Source: Rickettsiales bacterium (GTDB lineage Bacteria > Pseudomonadota > Alphaproteobacteria > TMED127). Taken from it: a stretch of 64,000 nt of DNA. A program made the translations under genes and the position numbers. Where the stretch lies: positions 1-64,000 of the forward strand of contig NZGH01000006.1 of NCBI GenBank assembly GCA_002690875.1. Reading direction: 5' to 3'. The notes beneath the pieces are model-generated. The model was not told the DNA's origin and did not search any database. It saw only the letters and a list, made by a program, of their open reading frames with translations. Positions 58,301-64,000 of the stretch are shown here, in pieces. How positions within the stretch are numbered: the stretch's first letter is position 1; the number at the start of each line of letters is the position of its first letter.

Positions 58301-58378
58301 AGACAATTAGAGGCTCTCTATGAATGTGCAAGAAGAGTTAGTACAGGTATATCGCATTTTATTGGGGCTGTAGGTTAA
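55346..58378 (+). CDS. Divergent phosphoenolpyruvate carboxylase-family protein
   Basis: This 1010-residue protein has the PEPC domain order. There is a TAHPT motif at 154-158 (catalytic-type H156), but it is followed by Phe, not the usual Glu. The VRLNANQL block is near 430-437, and the GYSDAGRYLGQS block at 558-569 matches GYSDSxKDxG. A Gly-rich loop, HGESIGRGGHP at 602-612, is shorter than the usual FHGRGGTxGRGGxP. PEPC makes oxaloacetate from PEP and bicarbonate. The altered motifs leave open whether it is a true PEPC; similar divergent copies occur in alphaproteobacteria. It converges with the channel gene, sharing 4 nt. Confidence 0.75.
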   Translation: MTSINIRKLSHSEMDLYRKPLLPKTWSCFPVDKDIDTQMLRKILQKDLDKIRSGAEKDPFSNSITMLALDISRRLEKNLLNYSALEALIQRLAVGSLGFRADRLKSYMGSVSEEENSKSIYRTIKSLAFKKNQKISFNEFNKKLQKETFGIVLTAHPTFGMTHQIMINLAKLATNKNEKGKKISDPELKSIIKDIFKTEQKPEKNISLDFEHELSIIALKNLHQALKSFFKIVLNVSKEIFPKEYFEIMPQVFRLHTWVGYDVDGRGDISWSNTFSKRLKVKLEQLIEYEESIKGILKNSKDKELTKKINVFHKKISESILTNKKILKYFSDPGFLDNVEDVKYISNFLFKNKDKLITDEKLLIEKTNDIIEFIKFKKIKNYQRLIDNLIVLKIEIKNFGLGLGRTQVRLNANQLNNAISKEIDLKGDPDDPSNKRTYLQVISKLIENVTPVKINFGSILEENMNARRYFMIIKQMLKYIDENQTIRFLIAECDYALTVMTALYFSKLFGVDEKIDISPLFETEKGLSTGHEVVSSLLKNIHYKKYVIKRKKLSVQTGYSDAGRYLGQSAAVLSIENLQRKIAKILSDNNLSDVKLLIFNTHGESIGRGGHPVSLLDRLGYVSCSYTRKKLSEWDIDLVQEISFQGGDGYQYFMNHDLAFACVARILDFCFNNNDSEIYDSLYDSADFGIEFVNTIKQFNTDIMDDPNYAALLNVFSVNLTHSTGSRAVKRFVDGSSKTLVYHPSQTRAIPQNNILQQLGMLANSLGGVGKFLRKNPKQFNKYYKTSSRFRRIMDLIKYAFAFSDIEVLKAYVDCYDPGMWLSWSTRTADSNRSENMKEVANLLEKFDVHWRFNKVYRTLHQEYMEIRNWILGRKNRGRIAVGRGRVVEKEIRDELLLMHGIRVAIIHEIFLLSVRVPKFSDQAGTSRDEIIAKLIRFDVLDAVQTLRKIFPVKKVNTSYSGFGESSNYLSEQNVDYSKEEKNIFRQLEALYECARRVSTGISHFIGAVG

Positions 58379-59301
58379 TTTTTTTTTTTTTTATTTTTGT
58401 AATGTGCCTCGATTGCGGCAATATCATCATCTGAGAGATTTAATTTCTCCGATAATTGATCTAACTCTTTTCTTTCATCGTCATCAATAATATTATCTGA
58501 CAACATAAATTTAAGTTTATCTTCATATTTTTTTTGGTTTCTTCTCGTATATTCAGTAAATGCTGAAGCTAAAATACCAGATGGAAGAGCTACTGTTCCA
58601 ATTCCTAGTATTATGATGATGGATCCAAAAAACTTACCCATTGATGTCACAGGATAAACATCACCATATCCAACCGTAGTTAGAGTAACTATTGACCACC
58701 ACATAGACTGAGGAATACTACCAAACTTTTCAGGTTGAATATCTTTTTCAACTATATACATTCCGCTTGATGAAATAATTAAAACAATAAATAAAATAAA
58801 AAAAGCTGCACCCAAAGATTTTCGTTGATCCCACAAAACAATTAATAGTGTGTTAATAGAATTAGAATACCTTGAAAATTTAAGTAATCTAAAAATTCTA
58901 AGTGCTCTCACAAACCTTAAGTCAACTGTTGGAAATAAAAAAGCCAGTAGACTTGGAAGAATAGCAATTAGATCGATTATAGCTGAGAAACTAAAAATAT
59001 ATCTAAGCCTAGCTTTTCTATTTGTTTCATTTTTCGTTTTATTTTCTACACATGACCAAAACCTACTAATATATTCTAGAGAAAAAATTGTTACAGAAAA
59101 TAACTCGAAGTATATAAACAATAATTTATATCTGAAATAAAGAGTATCGACAGTTTCTAGAATAACCATAAGAATATTAAAAAAAATTAAGTTAACTAAA
59201 AAAATATCAATAAATTTTGATAAATTGTCATTGTCTTCTGCTGGTTCTAAAAGTTTCCAAACTCTATTTCTAGTAAGATTTAACTTTTTAAAAATTATCA
59301 T
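58375..59301 (-). CDS. Voltage-gated potassium channel (Kv/KvAP-like)
   Basis: This channel subunit of about 308 residues has six predicted helices. The S4-like segment LRFVRALRIFRLLKFSR has Arg every third residue (residues 128-144), and the pore loop holds the selectivity filter TVGYGD at 209-214. The C-terminus is charged and coiled-coil-like with a cytoplasmic domain ending NKKKKN. It would form a tetramer and conduct K+ in response to voltage. I start at the ATG at 59301, which overlaps the upstream stop by 4 nt (ATGA), rather than a TTG at 59331. Confidence 0.92.
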   Translation of the reverse strand: MIIFKKLNLTRNRVWKLLEPAEDNDNLSKFIDIFLVNLIFFNILMVILETVDTLYFRYKLLFIYFELFSVTIFSLEYISRFWSCVENKTKNETNRKARLRYIFSFSAIIDLIAILPSLLAFLFPTVDLRFVRALRIFRLLKFSRYSNSINTLLIVLWDQRKSLGAAFFILFIVLIISSSGMYIVEKDIQPEKFGSIPQSMWWSIVTLTTVGYGDVYPVTSMGKFFGSIIIILGIGTVALPSGILASAFTEYTRRNQKKYEDKLKFMLSDNIIDDDERKELDQLSEKLNLSDDDIAAIEAHYKNKKKKN

Positions 59302-59576
59302 TTTTTTGGGCAAACGATTTGTTTTTGGCAAGTATTTCCAGGTGCACCAAGGTATATTTCTTTATTCTTCTCACCTTTTTTTTGAGATTGATACTCGCAA
59401 ATCACATCATCGGGAACTATTGTTTCTTTGACTAAGCGACAAAGAGGTCTTATTTCTATTCTTTTTCTTCTATCAAATGTACCTTCTTCTGGCTCATATT
59501 TTCTTCCTACAGAATCAACCTCAAGTGGAAAAAAAAAAATGAAAAGTAACAGTAAACTAATCTTCCTTTTTTTCAT
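59298..59576 (-). CDS. Small secreted four-Cys protein of unknown function
   Basis: From the ATG at 59576 this encodes a 92-residue precursor with a clear signal peptide (MKKRKISLLLLFIFFF, cleavage near residue 22). The mature part has four Cys: one in RPLCRL, one in VICEY and two in TCQKQIVC. Those could form two disulfides in the periplasm. Charged and repeat-free, it matches no family I know. It overlaps the upstream gene by 20 nt and the channel gene by 4 nt, so it is translated in one block with them. Confidence 0.65.
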   Translation of the reverse strand: MKKRKISLLLLFIFFFPLEVDSVGRKYEPEEGTFDRRKRIEIRPLCRLVKETIVPDDVICEYQSQKKGEKNKEIYLGAPGNTCQKQIVCPKK

Positions 59577-59778
59577 TTTCACTTTTTTCCTCGCTATCTT
59601 TTCCTCCTTCAAGATAAGCAGTCCCTTGAATAGACTTTGCGATAAATTTATTCATAAGATCTTCAGAATTTTTTACATATTCCTCTAAAGTTTCCTGAAG
59701 TTTTTTTTCTGCATCCTCCTTTGACTCTGCTTCAATTTCAGCTACTCCGTCAATGATCCAATGTACTTTAAATTTCAT
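59557..59778 (-). CDS. Small conserved-looking protein of unknown function
   Basis: This 73-residue protein starts with KVHWIIDGVAEIEAESKEDAEKKL, which reads as a beta-strand pair followed by an amphipathic helix, and ends in a Glu/Lys-rich tail that is probably disordered. It has no signal peptide or membrane helix. Its ATG overlaps the stop of the Sel1-like gene by 4 nt (ATGA). Its role is unknown; the repeated overlaps in this unit suggest its dose must match its neighbours. Confidence 0.6.
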   Translation of the reverse strand: MKFKVHWIIDGVAEIEAESKEDAEKKLQETLEEYVKNSEDLMNKFIAKSIQGTAYLEGGKDSEEKSENEKKED

Positions 59779-60410
59779 ATATTTCCTTCCATATTTTTAT
59801 TTTCATTAAAATATTTATTTTTAGTGAAAATTTCCTCAGCGTCAGCTTGTAGCTCTACAATTTTTTCTGCTTCAATTTCCTCACCAACTCTATCCCTAAG
59901 TTTCATTGCTCTATAAATACCTCCACTTACAGATACAGAATACCATAAATAAGACTTTTCATAATCAATTTCTGGAGAAAAATTTTCATACCAAAAGCCT
60001 AGCTTAAAGGCTGATTTTGAATTATTAAATTCAACAAAATTTTTTTCTAAGATTTGAGGAATTTGATTAGCTATTTCTTCAATAACCTTTTCTGTCAGTT
60101 TATTTTTAATTTTATCAATTTTTTTTAAACATTTTTTATTTCCATTAAGGGCACATAACCAACAATACTTTAACGACATTTTATAATTTTGTATCGTTCC
60201 AACACCTTCATAATACATATTTGATAAGTTAAAAATTGAGGCATTATGACCCTTTTCTGCTAAGTTAAAAAAAATTATAAATGAATCGTCAAAATCTCCG
60301 TTGTCATAAAGTGAAACACCTTTGTCATAATATTTATCATCACTAATAATTTCATCAGCGCCTATACTTTTAAAAAGAAAAAAACAAACTATTAATCTAA
60401 GTAAAATCAC
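59775..60410 (-). CDS. Secreted Sel1-like repeat protein
   Basis: This 211-residue protein begins with a signal peptide (residues 2-18, LLRLIVCFFLFKSIGA). Sel1-type helix pairs follow, with EKGHNASIFNLSNMYYEGVGTIQNYKMSLKYCWLCALNGN (residues 52-91) matching the A-x3-L-x3-Y-x2-G-x-G pattern and later a YEKSYLWYSVS repeat. Sel1 proteins are usually periplasmic or secreted adaptors. The start is GTG at 60410, overlapping the upstream stop by 4 nt (GTGA). Partners are unknown but the next genes are a small soluble protein, a small secreted protein and a K+ channel. Confidence 0.72.
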   Translation of the reverse strand: MILLRLIVCFFLFKSIGADEIISDDKYYDKGVSLYDNGDFDDSFIIFFNLAEKGHNASIFNLSNMYYEGVGTIQNYKMSLKYCWLCALNGNKKCLKKIDKIKNKLTEKVIEEIANQIPQILEKNFVEFNNSKSAFKLGFWYENFSPEIDYEKSYLWYSVSVSGGIYRAMKLRDRVGEEIEAEKIVELQADAEEIFTKNKYFNENKNMEGNI

Positions 60411-60793
60411 CTTCCAGCCATCATTACCAATTGTAAATATAAAACCCTAAGTTTAAATTTGGATTTTGGTCTTTGCTCATATACAACAATTCTTGGTCTA
60501 TCAGAATTAGGCTTTTGAAATTCTATGGACATATCTTCTGGTAAATAAACTCCGTTAAACTCTAGTGTTTTTTGAGGATCTTTTGCAAATTCTTCTTTAA
60601 ACTCTGAATCAATCCATACTCGAGCAAGCACTCTTCCGAGTATGTCGGGCAAATATTTTCTTACATCTGCCCTACTTTTTAAATGATGAAGTTTTTGGGT
60701 TATATCTAATGGACTTATTTTTTCCTGGTTAACGGTGATTAGCTCTGTGGATTTTGCTTTAACTGGAAGATTTTTTGTTGTTTTTTTTGTCAT
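60407..60793 (-). CDS. Protein with nitrile-hydratase-alpha / NHLP-leader-like domain
   Basis: This 128-residue protein has, at residues 56-108, the pattern LARVWIDSEFKEEFAKDP, then EFNGVYLPEDMSIEFQ, then an IVV strand. That is the helix-helix-strand order of the nitrile hydratase alpha/NHLP leader fold (usual form: aW.Dp.F...ll.DP..al...G..lP..v.v.v). Residues 1-45 are Lys-rich and the C-terminal 20 residues are basic and hydrophobic. NHLP leaders belong to RiPP precursors, but no Gly-Gly site, Cys-rich core or modifying enzyme was seen beside it. It may instead be a small conserved protein that merely shares the fold. It heads a five-gene overlapping unit. Confidence 0.55.
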   Translation of the reverse strand: MTKKTTKNLPVKAKSTELITVNQEKISPLDITQKLHHLKSRADVRKYLPDILGRVLARVWIDSEFKEEFAKDPQKTLEFNGVYLPEDMSIEFQKPNSDRPRIVVYEQRPKSKFKLRVLYLQLVMMAGR

Positions 60794-60862
60794 TATTTTA
60801 TTTTAACACTTAACAAATAATATTTTATTAAAATTTACAATACATTAGTCGTTAAATCAATT

Positions 60863-61117
60863 ATGTCAAAAAATCAAAATATAATTCAGTTCCCAAACAA
60901 TATTAATTTTAAAAAAGCTAAATATATAAAAATTAGAGATGATATTGAATCGCTATTATTTAATTATGCTTTAGACAAAAAAGATTTATGGGCCGTCTCA
61001 TTAGCTGCAGGAAGGTTTGCAGCGATGAATCTTCAAAAAATTGATGGTGAAGAAAAAGCAATGGATTTTTTTAAAAATTGTGTCGATACCCAAAAATGTT
61101 CTGAATTAAAAGATTAA
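60863..61117 (+). CDS. Small soluble protein of unknown function
   Basis: This 84-residue protein starts NQNIIQFPNN, an N-terminal IIQFP-type motif I have seen in other small alphaproteobacterial proteins, then a helical body with LAAGRFAAMNLQKIDGEEKAMDFFKNCV. It lacks a signal peptide. It lies 69 nt from the divergent five-gene unit and converges with the first bactofilin gene (overlap 4 nt). No function can be named. Confidence 0.5.
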   Translation: MSKNQNIIQFPNNINFKKAKYIKIRDDIESLLFNYALDKKDLWAVSLAAGRFAAMNLQKIDGEEKAMDFFKNCVDTQKCSELKD

Positions 61118-61428
61118 GCGATTCTTGAGACATTACCCGATATTTGTGCTCCTGAATCAACCGACAGTGAATTGGTTTTAAGTTTTCCATCAACATTTCC
61201 ACTATTTGATACTTCTAAATGGTCAGCCGTAATATCACCTATGACATTTCCTTCAACACGAACATGTTCAGAGTTTATATTTCCATTAAACTTACATGTG
61301 CTTTCAAGAATTAGGGACTTAGCTGTCACATTTCCTTTAAAAGTTCCGGCAATGATAACCTGCCCCTCTTTTGATTCTAAGGTTCCTTCCATTAAAAGAT
61401 CTTTATTTATATATGTAATGTCACTCAA
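61114..61428 (-). CDS. Bactofilin (third of three tandem copies)
   Basis: This 104-residue protein is made of repeated short beta strands with periodic Gly/Val/Ile (GTFKGNVTAKSL, GNINSEHVRVEGNVIGDI, GNVDGKLKTNSL), the right-handed beta-helix of bactofilins (DUF583). Bactofilins polymerise on the membrane without nucleotide and guide cell shape or peptidoglycan enzymes. The start is TTG at 61428, supported by a GGAGA Shine-Dalgarno site (61435-61439) 6 nt upstream. It is the shortest of the three and the last gene of the run. Confidence 0.85.
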   Translation of the reverse strand: MSDITYINKDLLMEGTLESKEGQVIIAGTFKGNVTAKSLILESTCKFNGNINSEHVRVEGNVIGDITADHLEVSNSGNVDGKLKTNSLSVDSGAQISGNVSRIA

Positions 61429-61449
61429 TTACGATCTCCAATAAAAATT

Positions 61450-61830
61450 CTATTCATTATCTTTAGCAATTTCATCGTCAATATTATTAGATTTTTTACC
61501 TTTAAGCTTTCGTTCGTCCCAATTATGGATGATTTTACAATTCAATGCGGCACCTCTATCCATTTGTAGGGATTTATAATTAATCTCTCCAGTGATTACC
61601 GAGCTATCTGTTAGCCAAACAGAGTCTGCCTTTATTTTACCCTGATAATTTCCTGAAATAACGACAAGTTCTGAAGTAATTGATCCCTCAAGAGTAGCAT
61701 TTTTTCCTAGAGTAACTTTATCTGATTTGATATCTGCATCTACTCTTCCATTGATTTCTATAGTCGATGCATTAGAAATCTTACCTTTAAATATTGCTCC
61801 TCTACCTATTATAGATTGATTATCAGCCAT
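61450..61830 (-). CDS. Bactofilin (second of three tandem copies)
   Basis: This 126-residue bactofilin core begins IGRGAIFKGKISNASTIEINGRVDADIKSDKV and continues GSITSELVVISGNYQGKIKADSVWL, the repeating strand pattern of DUF583. A charged tail of about 20 residues follows. Bactofilin paralogs often copolymerise. Its start lies 3 nt from the stop of the first copy and its stop is 21 nt before the third copy's start, a clear operon. The TCS-like Cys in the tail (ALNCKIIHN) has no known role. Confidence 0.9.
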   Translation of the reverse strand: MADNQSIIGRGAIFKGKISNASTIEINGRVDADIKSDKVTLGKNATLEGSITSELVVISGNYQGKIKADSVWLTDSSVITGEINYKSLQMDRGAALNCKIIHNWDERKLKGKKSNNIDDEIAKDNE

Positions 61831-61833
61831 AAT

Positions 61834-62232
61834 TTAACCTTTCTTACTCTTTTTTTGTTTTGAAGGTTTTTCTTTAATTTCATCGTCCAGGCCTTTAATT
61901 AATTGAACATCAAGTGATGCACCACCCTGAGCTTTTAAATTATTGTAATGCAAATTTCCTTTTATTTTAGCAGTTGACTCAATTGCAAGAGTATCAGCAA
62001 AAACATCACCTTCAAAATCTCCACCAATTGTTGTGTTAAGAGATTTTATATTTCCCTTTAGAAAACCCTCAGATGATATACTTATATGATCGCACTCAAT
62101 ATTACCTTTGACTTTTCCTTTAAGTACAAGGTTTCCACTACATTTAATATTACCGTTGATTTGCATTTCGACGCCTATTACACTTGAGGAAGTGGTAACT
62201 TTGGTTGTTTTATCTGAATCTCTAGAAAACAT
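61834..62232 (-). CDS. Bactofilin (first of three tandem copies)
   Basis: This 132-residue bactofilin has SSVIGVEMQINGNIKCSGNLVLKGKVKGNIECDHISIS followed by GFLKGNIKSLNTTIGGDFEGDVFADTL, typical DUF583 strand repeats, with a basic C-terminal tail (PSKQKKSKKG) that may bind DNA or membrane. It is the first gene of the bactofilin run and diverges from the membrane-anchored protein gene at 62356 with a 123-nt spacer. Confidence 0.92.
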   Translation of the reverse strand: MFSRDSDKTTKVTTSSSVIGVEMQINGNIKCSGNLVLKGKVKGNIECDHISISSEGFLKGNIKSLNTTIGGDFEGDVFADTLAIESTAKIKGNLHYNNLKAQGGASLDVQLIKGLDDEIKEKPSKQKKSKKG

Positions 62233-62355
62233 TGCTTAAAATATTTAAAGATTTATAATGCTTATCACAAAAATATTTAAAAAAAAAGTACTAATATTTT
62301 ATAATTGGCTTATGAAATGCATAAAAACATATACTCTCAAATTTAAATTACAGCT

Positions 62356-62856
62356 ATGACAGAACAAGTAATCGACATAAGAGATAGAATTGAAAAAATG
62401 AGAACTCAAATGACCGGATCATCTAACCCAGCTCATGAGAGGAATAAACAACAGGTAGAAAAAAAAGATCCCCTAAAAAATAGTATTAAAATAGAGAAAT
62501 TAGAAACAGTTGAAATTGTTAAAACTGCTAACGAAGAAAAATCCCAAATACCAAAAATTGAAGATACTTTAAACAAAAAAACTGAAAAACAAAAAAATGA
62601 AAGTTTTAAAAAAACATATAATTTTTCTAATATGGATACTAACCCTAAAGCGTCTCATACAAAAACCTATAAAGATTATCAAAATGAAAATATAATTGAT
62701 GATAATAAAAAAAATATAAGATTAGATGATGATAAGCCTTTTCCTCAATTTAATTTAAATGTAAGTAACCCCATTTCTTGGAAATTAATGCTTTTAATTA
62801 TGCTAATGCAATTGCTAACTAATATCATGTTAGTTGTGGTTTTGTATCTTAAGTAA
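62356..62856 (+). CDS. Membrane-anchored disordered protein of unknown function
   Basis: This 166-residue protein begins with a short helix (IDIRDRIEKMRTQM), then about 110 residues rich in Lys, Glu and Asn that look disordered, then one C-terminal transmembrane helix (about 142-165, SWKLMLLIMLMQLLTNIML). The long N-terminal part would face the cytoplasm. It is 6 nt before the M23 peptidase gene and divergent from the bactofilins, so it may link bactofilin filaments to the membrane enzyme. This is an inference from position. Confidence 0.6.
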   Translation: MTEQVIDIRDRIEKMRTQMTGSSNPAHERNKQQVEKKDPLKNSIKIEKLETVEIVKTANEEKSQIPKIEDTLNKKTEKQKNESFKKTYNFSNMDTNPKASHTKTYKDYQNENIIDDNKKNIRLDDDKPFPQFNLNVSNPISWKLMLLIMLMQLLTNIMLVVVLYLK

Positions 62857-62862
62857 TCACAA

Positions 62863-64000
62863 ATGCAACATCTAATTAAGAGATTTCTTGATCAAAACTT
62901 TAAATCTAGTCCAAAGTTTGGCAGACTTTCAGTAAGTTCTAATAATATTAAGGAAGTATTTAGAGAAAGAAGATTTCTATATTTTACAAAAAAAGGACCT
63001 ATAGAAATAGTTTTTAATTTAAAGCACTACATATCTGCCTTTATCCTATCCGTTGTTTTTATAATTAAGATGCTTCAACTAATGTTTTTTGGTGTATCTT
63101 CCTTCTTCAGTTATATGACATATAAGAATGATGAAATTGTAAAGAAAAAGTTTACTGATTCAGAAATTCAAACATTAAAAAGTATAGCGAATAGTGCAAT
63201 TAATAAAGAAAACATAGAAAATAACAATGAAATTATATTAGAATTTCCACCGTCTGAAATGAAAGTTTCAGAGGAAATGCCTAATACAAAAATAAAATTA
63301 AAGGAAAAATTAAACAACATAAAGAATCTTGTTTCTAATTTTGGCAAAAGTTTTCAATATGAAATCAATCATTCTGATGAAGTTGTTTTCGATCAATTTT
63401 CTAGGTTGGCTAGCCCGGAAATGGTTGCAATGGAACATACTGTTAGCAAAAGTAAGACTGAAGTTAAGCCATATAAAAAAAAATCTTCTTTTTCATATAA
63501 CTACCTACCAGTAGTACCATATGTTGCGCCAAGAACAAAAAAGTCAAAAATTATTAATTTCACTAAAAAGTTAGATCAAGAAATTTTACAATTAGTGAAT
63601 GTTTTTAAATCATTAAATTTAGAACCCGATGAGATTAACTTAGCTGAAATTGAATCACTTTTGGAATCGGGAGTAGGGAGTTTTGGTATAGATAACGACC
63701 AATTAATTGATCATACTTCTTTAAGGTTCCAATTTATTGAAGAATTAAAAAATGCAATAATATTTGTTCCTCTTAAACCACCAATGCAGTATTATTATGT
63801 TTCAAGTCCTTATGGTTATAGGATTCACCCAAAAACAAAATTAAAACAAATGCATTATGGGATTGATATGGCTGGTACTTGGCAGGAAGAGGTCAGGGCT
63901 CCTGCCGATGGTTTAATAGTATCAGCAGGAAGAAATGGTTCTTTTGGAAAATCTATTAAAATTATGCATAAGCATGGTGTCTCAACAATTTATGGTCACT
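62863..64000 (+). CDS. M23 family membrane-anchored peptidoglycan peptidase (3' truncated by window)
   Basis: The frame stays open from the ATG at 62863 to the end of the window (379 codons seen; no stop). After a basic N-terminus there is a transmembrane helix near 57-86, then a coiled-coil-like region, then the LytM/M23 domain. The domain shows SPYGYRIHP, the Zn site H331-x3-D335 (HYGID), APADG and the start of the second His motif (YGH at 377-379), where the window ends. Such endopeptidases cut peptide cross-links in the periplasm. M23 enzymes are known partners of bactofilins in cell-shape control. The rest of the motif and the C-terminus are outside. Confidence 0.88.
   Translation, partial: MQHLIKRFLDQNFKSSPKFGRLSVSSNNIKEVFRERRFLYFTKKGPIEIVFNLKHYISAFILSVVFIIKMLQLMFFGVSSFFSYMTYKNDEIVKKKFTDSEIQTLKSIANSAINKENIENNNEIILEFPPSEMKVSEEMPNTKIKLKEKLNNIKNLVSNFGKSFQYEINHSDEVVFDQFSRLASPEMVAMEHTVSKSKTEVKPYKKKSSFSYNYLPVVPYVAPRTKKSKIINFTKKLDQEILQLVNVFKSLNLEPDEINLAEIESLLESGVGSFGIDNDQLIDHTSLRFQFIEELKNAIIFVPLKPPMQYYYVSSPYGYRIHPKTKLKQMHYGIDMAGTWQEEVRAPADGLIVSAGRNGSFGKSIKIMHKHGVSTIYGH

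Noticed and set aside
60407..60793. Functional nitrile hydratase alpha subunit
   Set aside because: The Cys-rich metal site needed for catalysis is absent and the protein is far too short.

Overview
The window is very AT-rich, bacterial and densely coding. It starts at the 3' end of a 23S rRNA gene, followed by 5S rRNA and an initiator tRNA-fMet(CAT) with an encoded CCA end. It then carries about 47 kb of cell-surface glycan genes (439-47632), followed by more ordinary chromosomal genes to the end. The strong A/T bias, short intergenic gaps, frequent ATGA-type overlaps, alphaproteobacterial-looking 5S, ELM1-family protein and bactofilin/M23 group suggest a streamlined marine alphaproteobacterium (SAR11/Pelagibacterales-like or an HIMB59-like lineage). 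This is inferred from gene content and composition; no 16S is present to prove it.

The surface-glycan island is a mosaic with many strand switches. It encodes GT4 and other glycosyltransferases (439, 2200, 3358, 43116, probably 19171, 27426 and the GT-C-like membrane protein at 39488) and eight clear SAM methyltransferases. Sugar-nucleotide genes fall in several sets. One is an SDR / DegT aminotransferase / Gfo-Idh / SpsF-like cytidylyltransferase run (7458-11279). Another is a nonulosonic acid set: NeuC-like epimerase, a frameshifted NeuB and a NeuA-like CMP transferase (35763-39457), with a second intact NeuB at 22882. A third is a complete GDP-L-fucose set (ManC, Fcl, Gmd; 44191-47632). 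Decoration genes include an OafA-type acyltransferase with SGNH domain, a FemAB/GNAT-like protein, two glutamine-dependent asparagine-synthase family amidotransferases plus one lacking the N-terminal Cys, two radical SAM enzymes (one B12-binding), a polysaccharide deacetylase, a DUF4910-type aminopeptidase-like protein and a PglK/MsbA-type ABC exporter. No Wzx or Wzy was recognised.

Two genes in the island (an LhgO-type FAD oxidase and NeuB) are each split by one frameshift exactly inside a homopolymer of 11 or 12 A on the coding strand. Many other long A runs lie in intact genes, so sequencing error, slippage and true decay all remain possible.

From 47.8 kb the content looks like core genome: PsiE-like protein, PAP2 phosphatase, ELM1-like protein, LpxL/HtrB-type acyltransferase, SUMT, an MlaF-like ATPase, AmpG-like MFS, GST, ferredoxin-NADP reductase, a divergent PEP carboxylase-family protein and a Kv-type potassium channel. 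The channel ends a tightly overlapping five-gene unit (58375-60793) that starts with a protein bearing a nitrile-hydratase-alpha/NHLP-leader-like domain and includes a secreted Sel1-like protein and two small proteins. This is the part of the window I find least explained by known systems. The window ends with three tandem bactofilins divergent from a membrane-anchored protein and a truncated M23 peptidoglycan peptidase, a plausible cell-shape module.

No IS element, CRISPR array, integrase or prophage gene was seen. No stretch beyond the RNA genes exceeds about 300 bases without a gene; the largest gaps are 11280-11510 (about 230 nt) and 13586-13799 (about 215 nt), and I see nothing convincing in either. 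The start codons given were chosen by checking the DNA; several are TTG or GTG.
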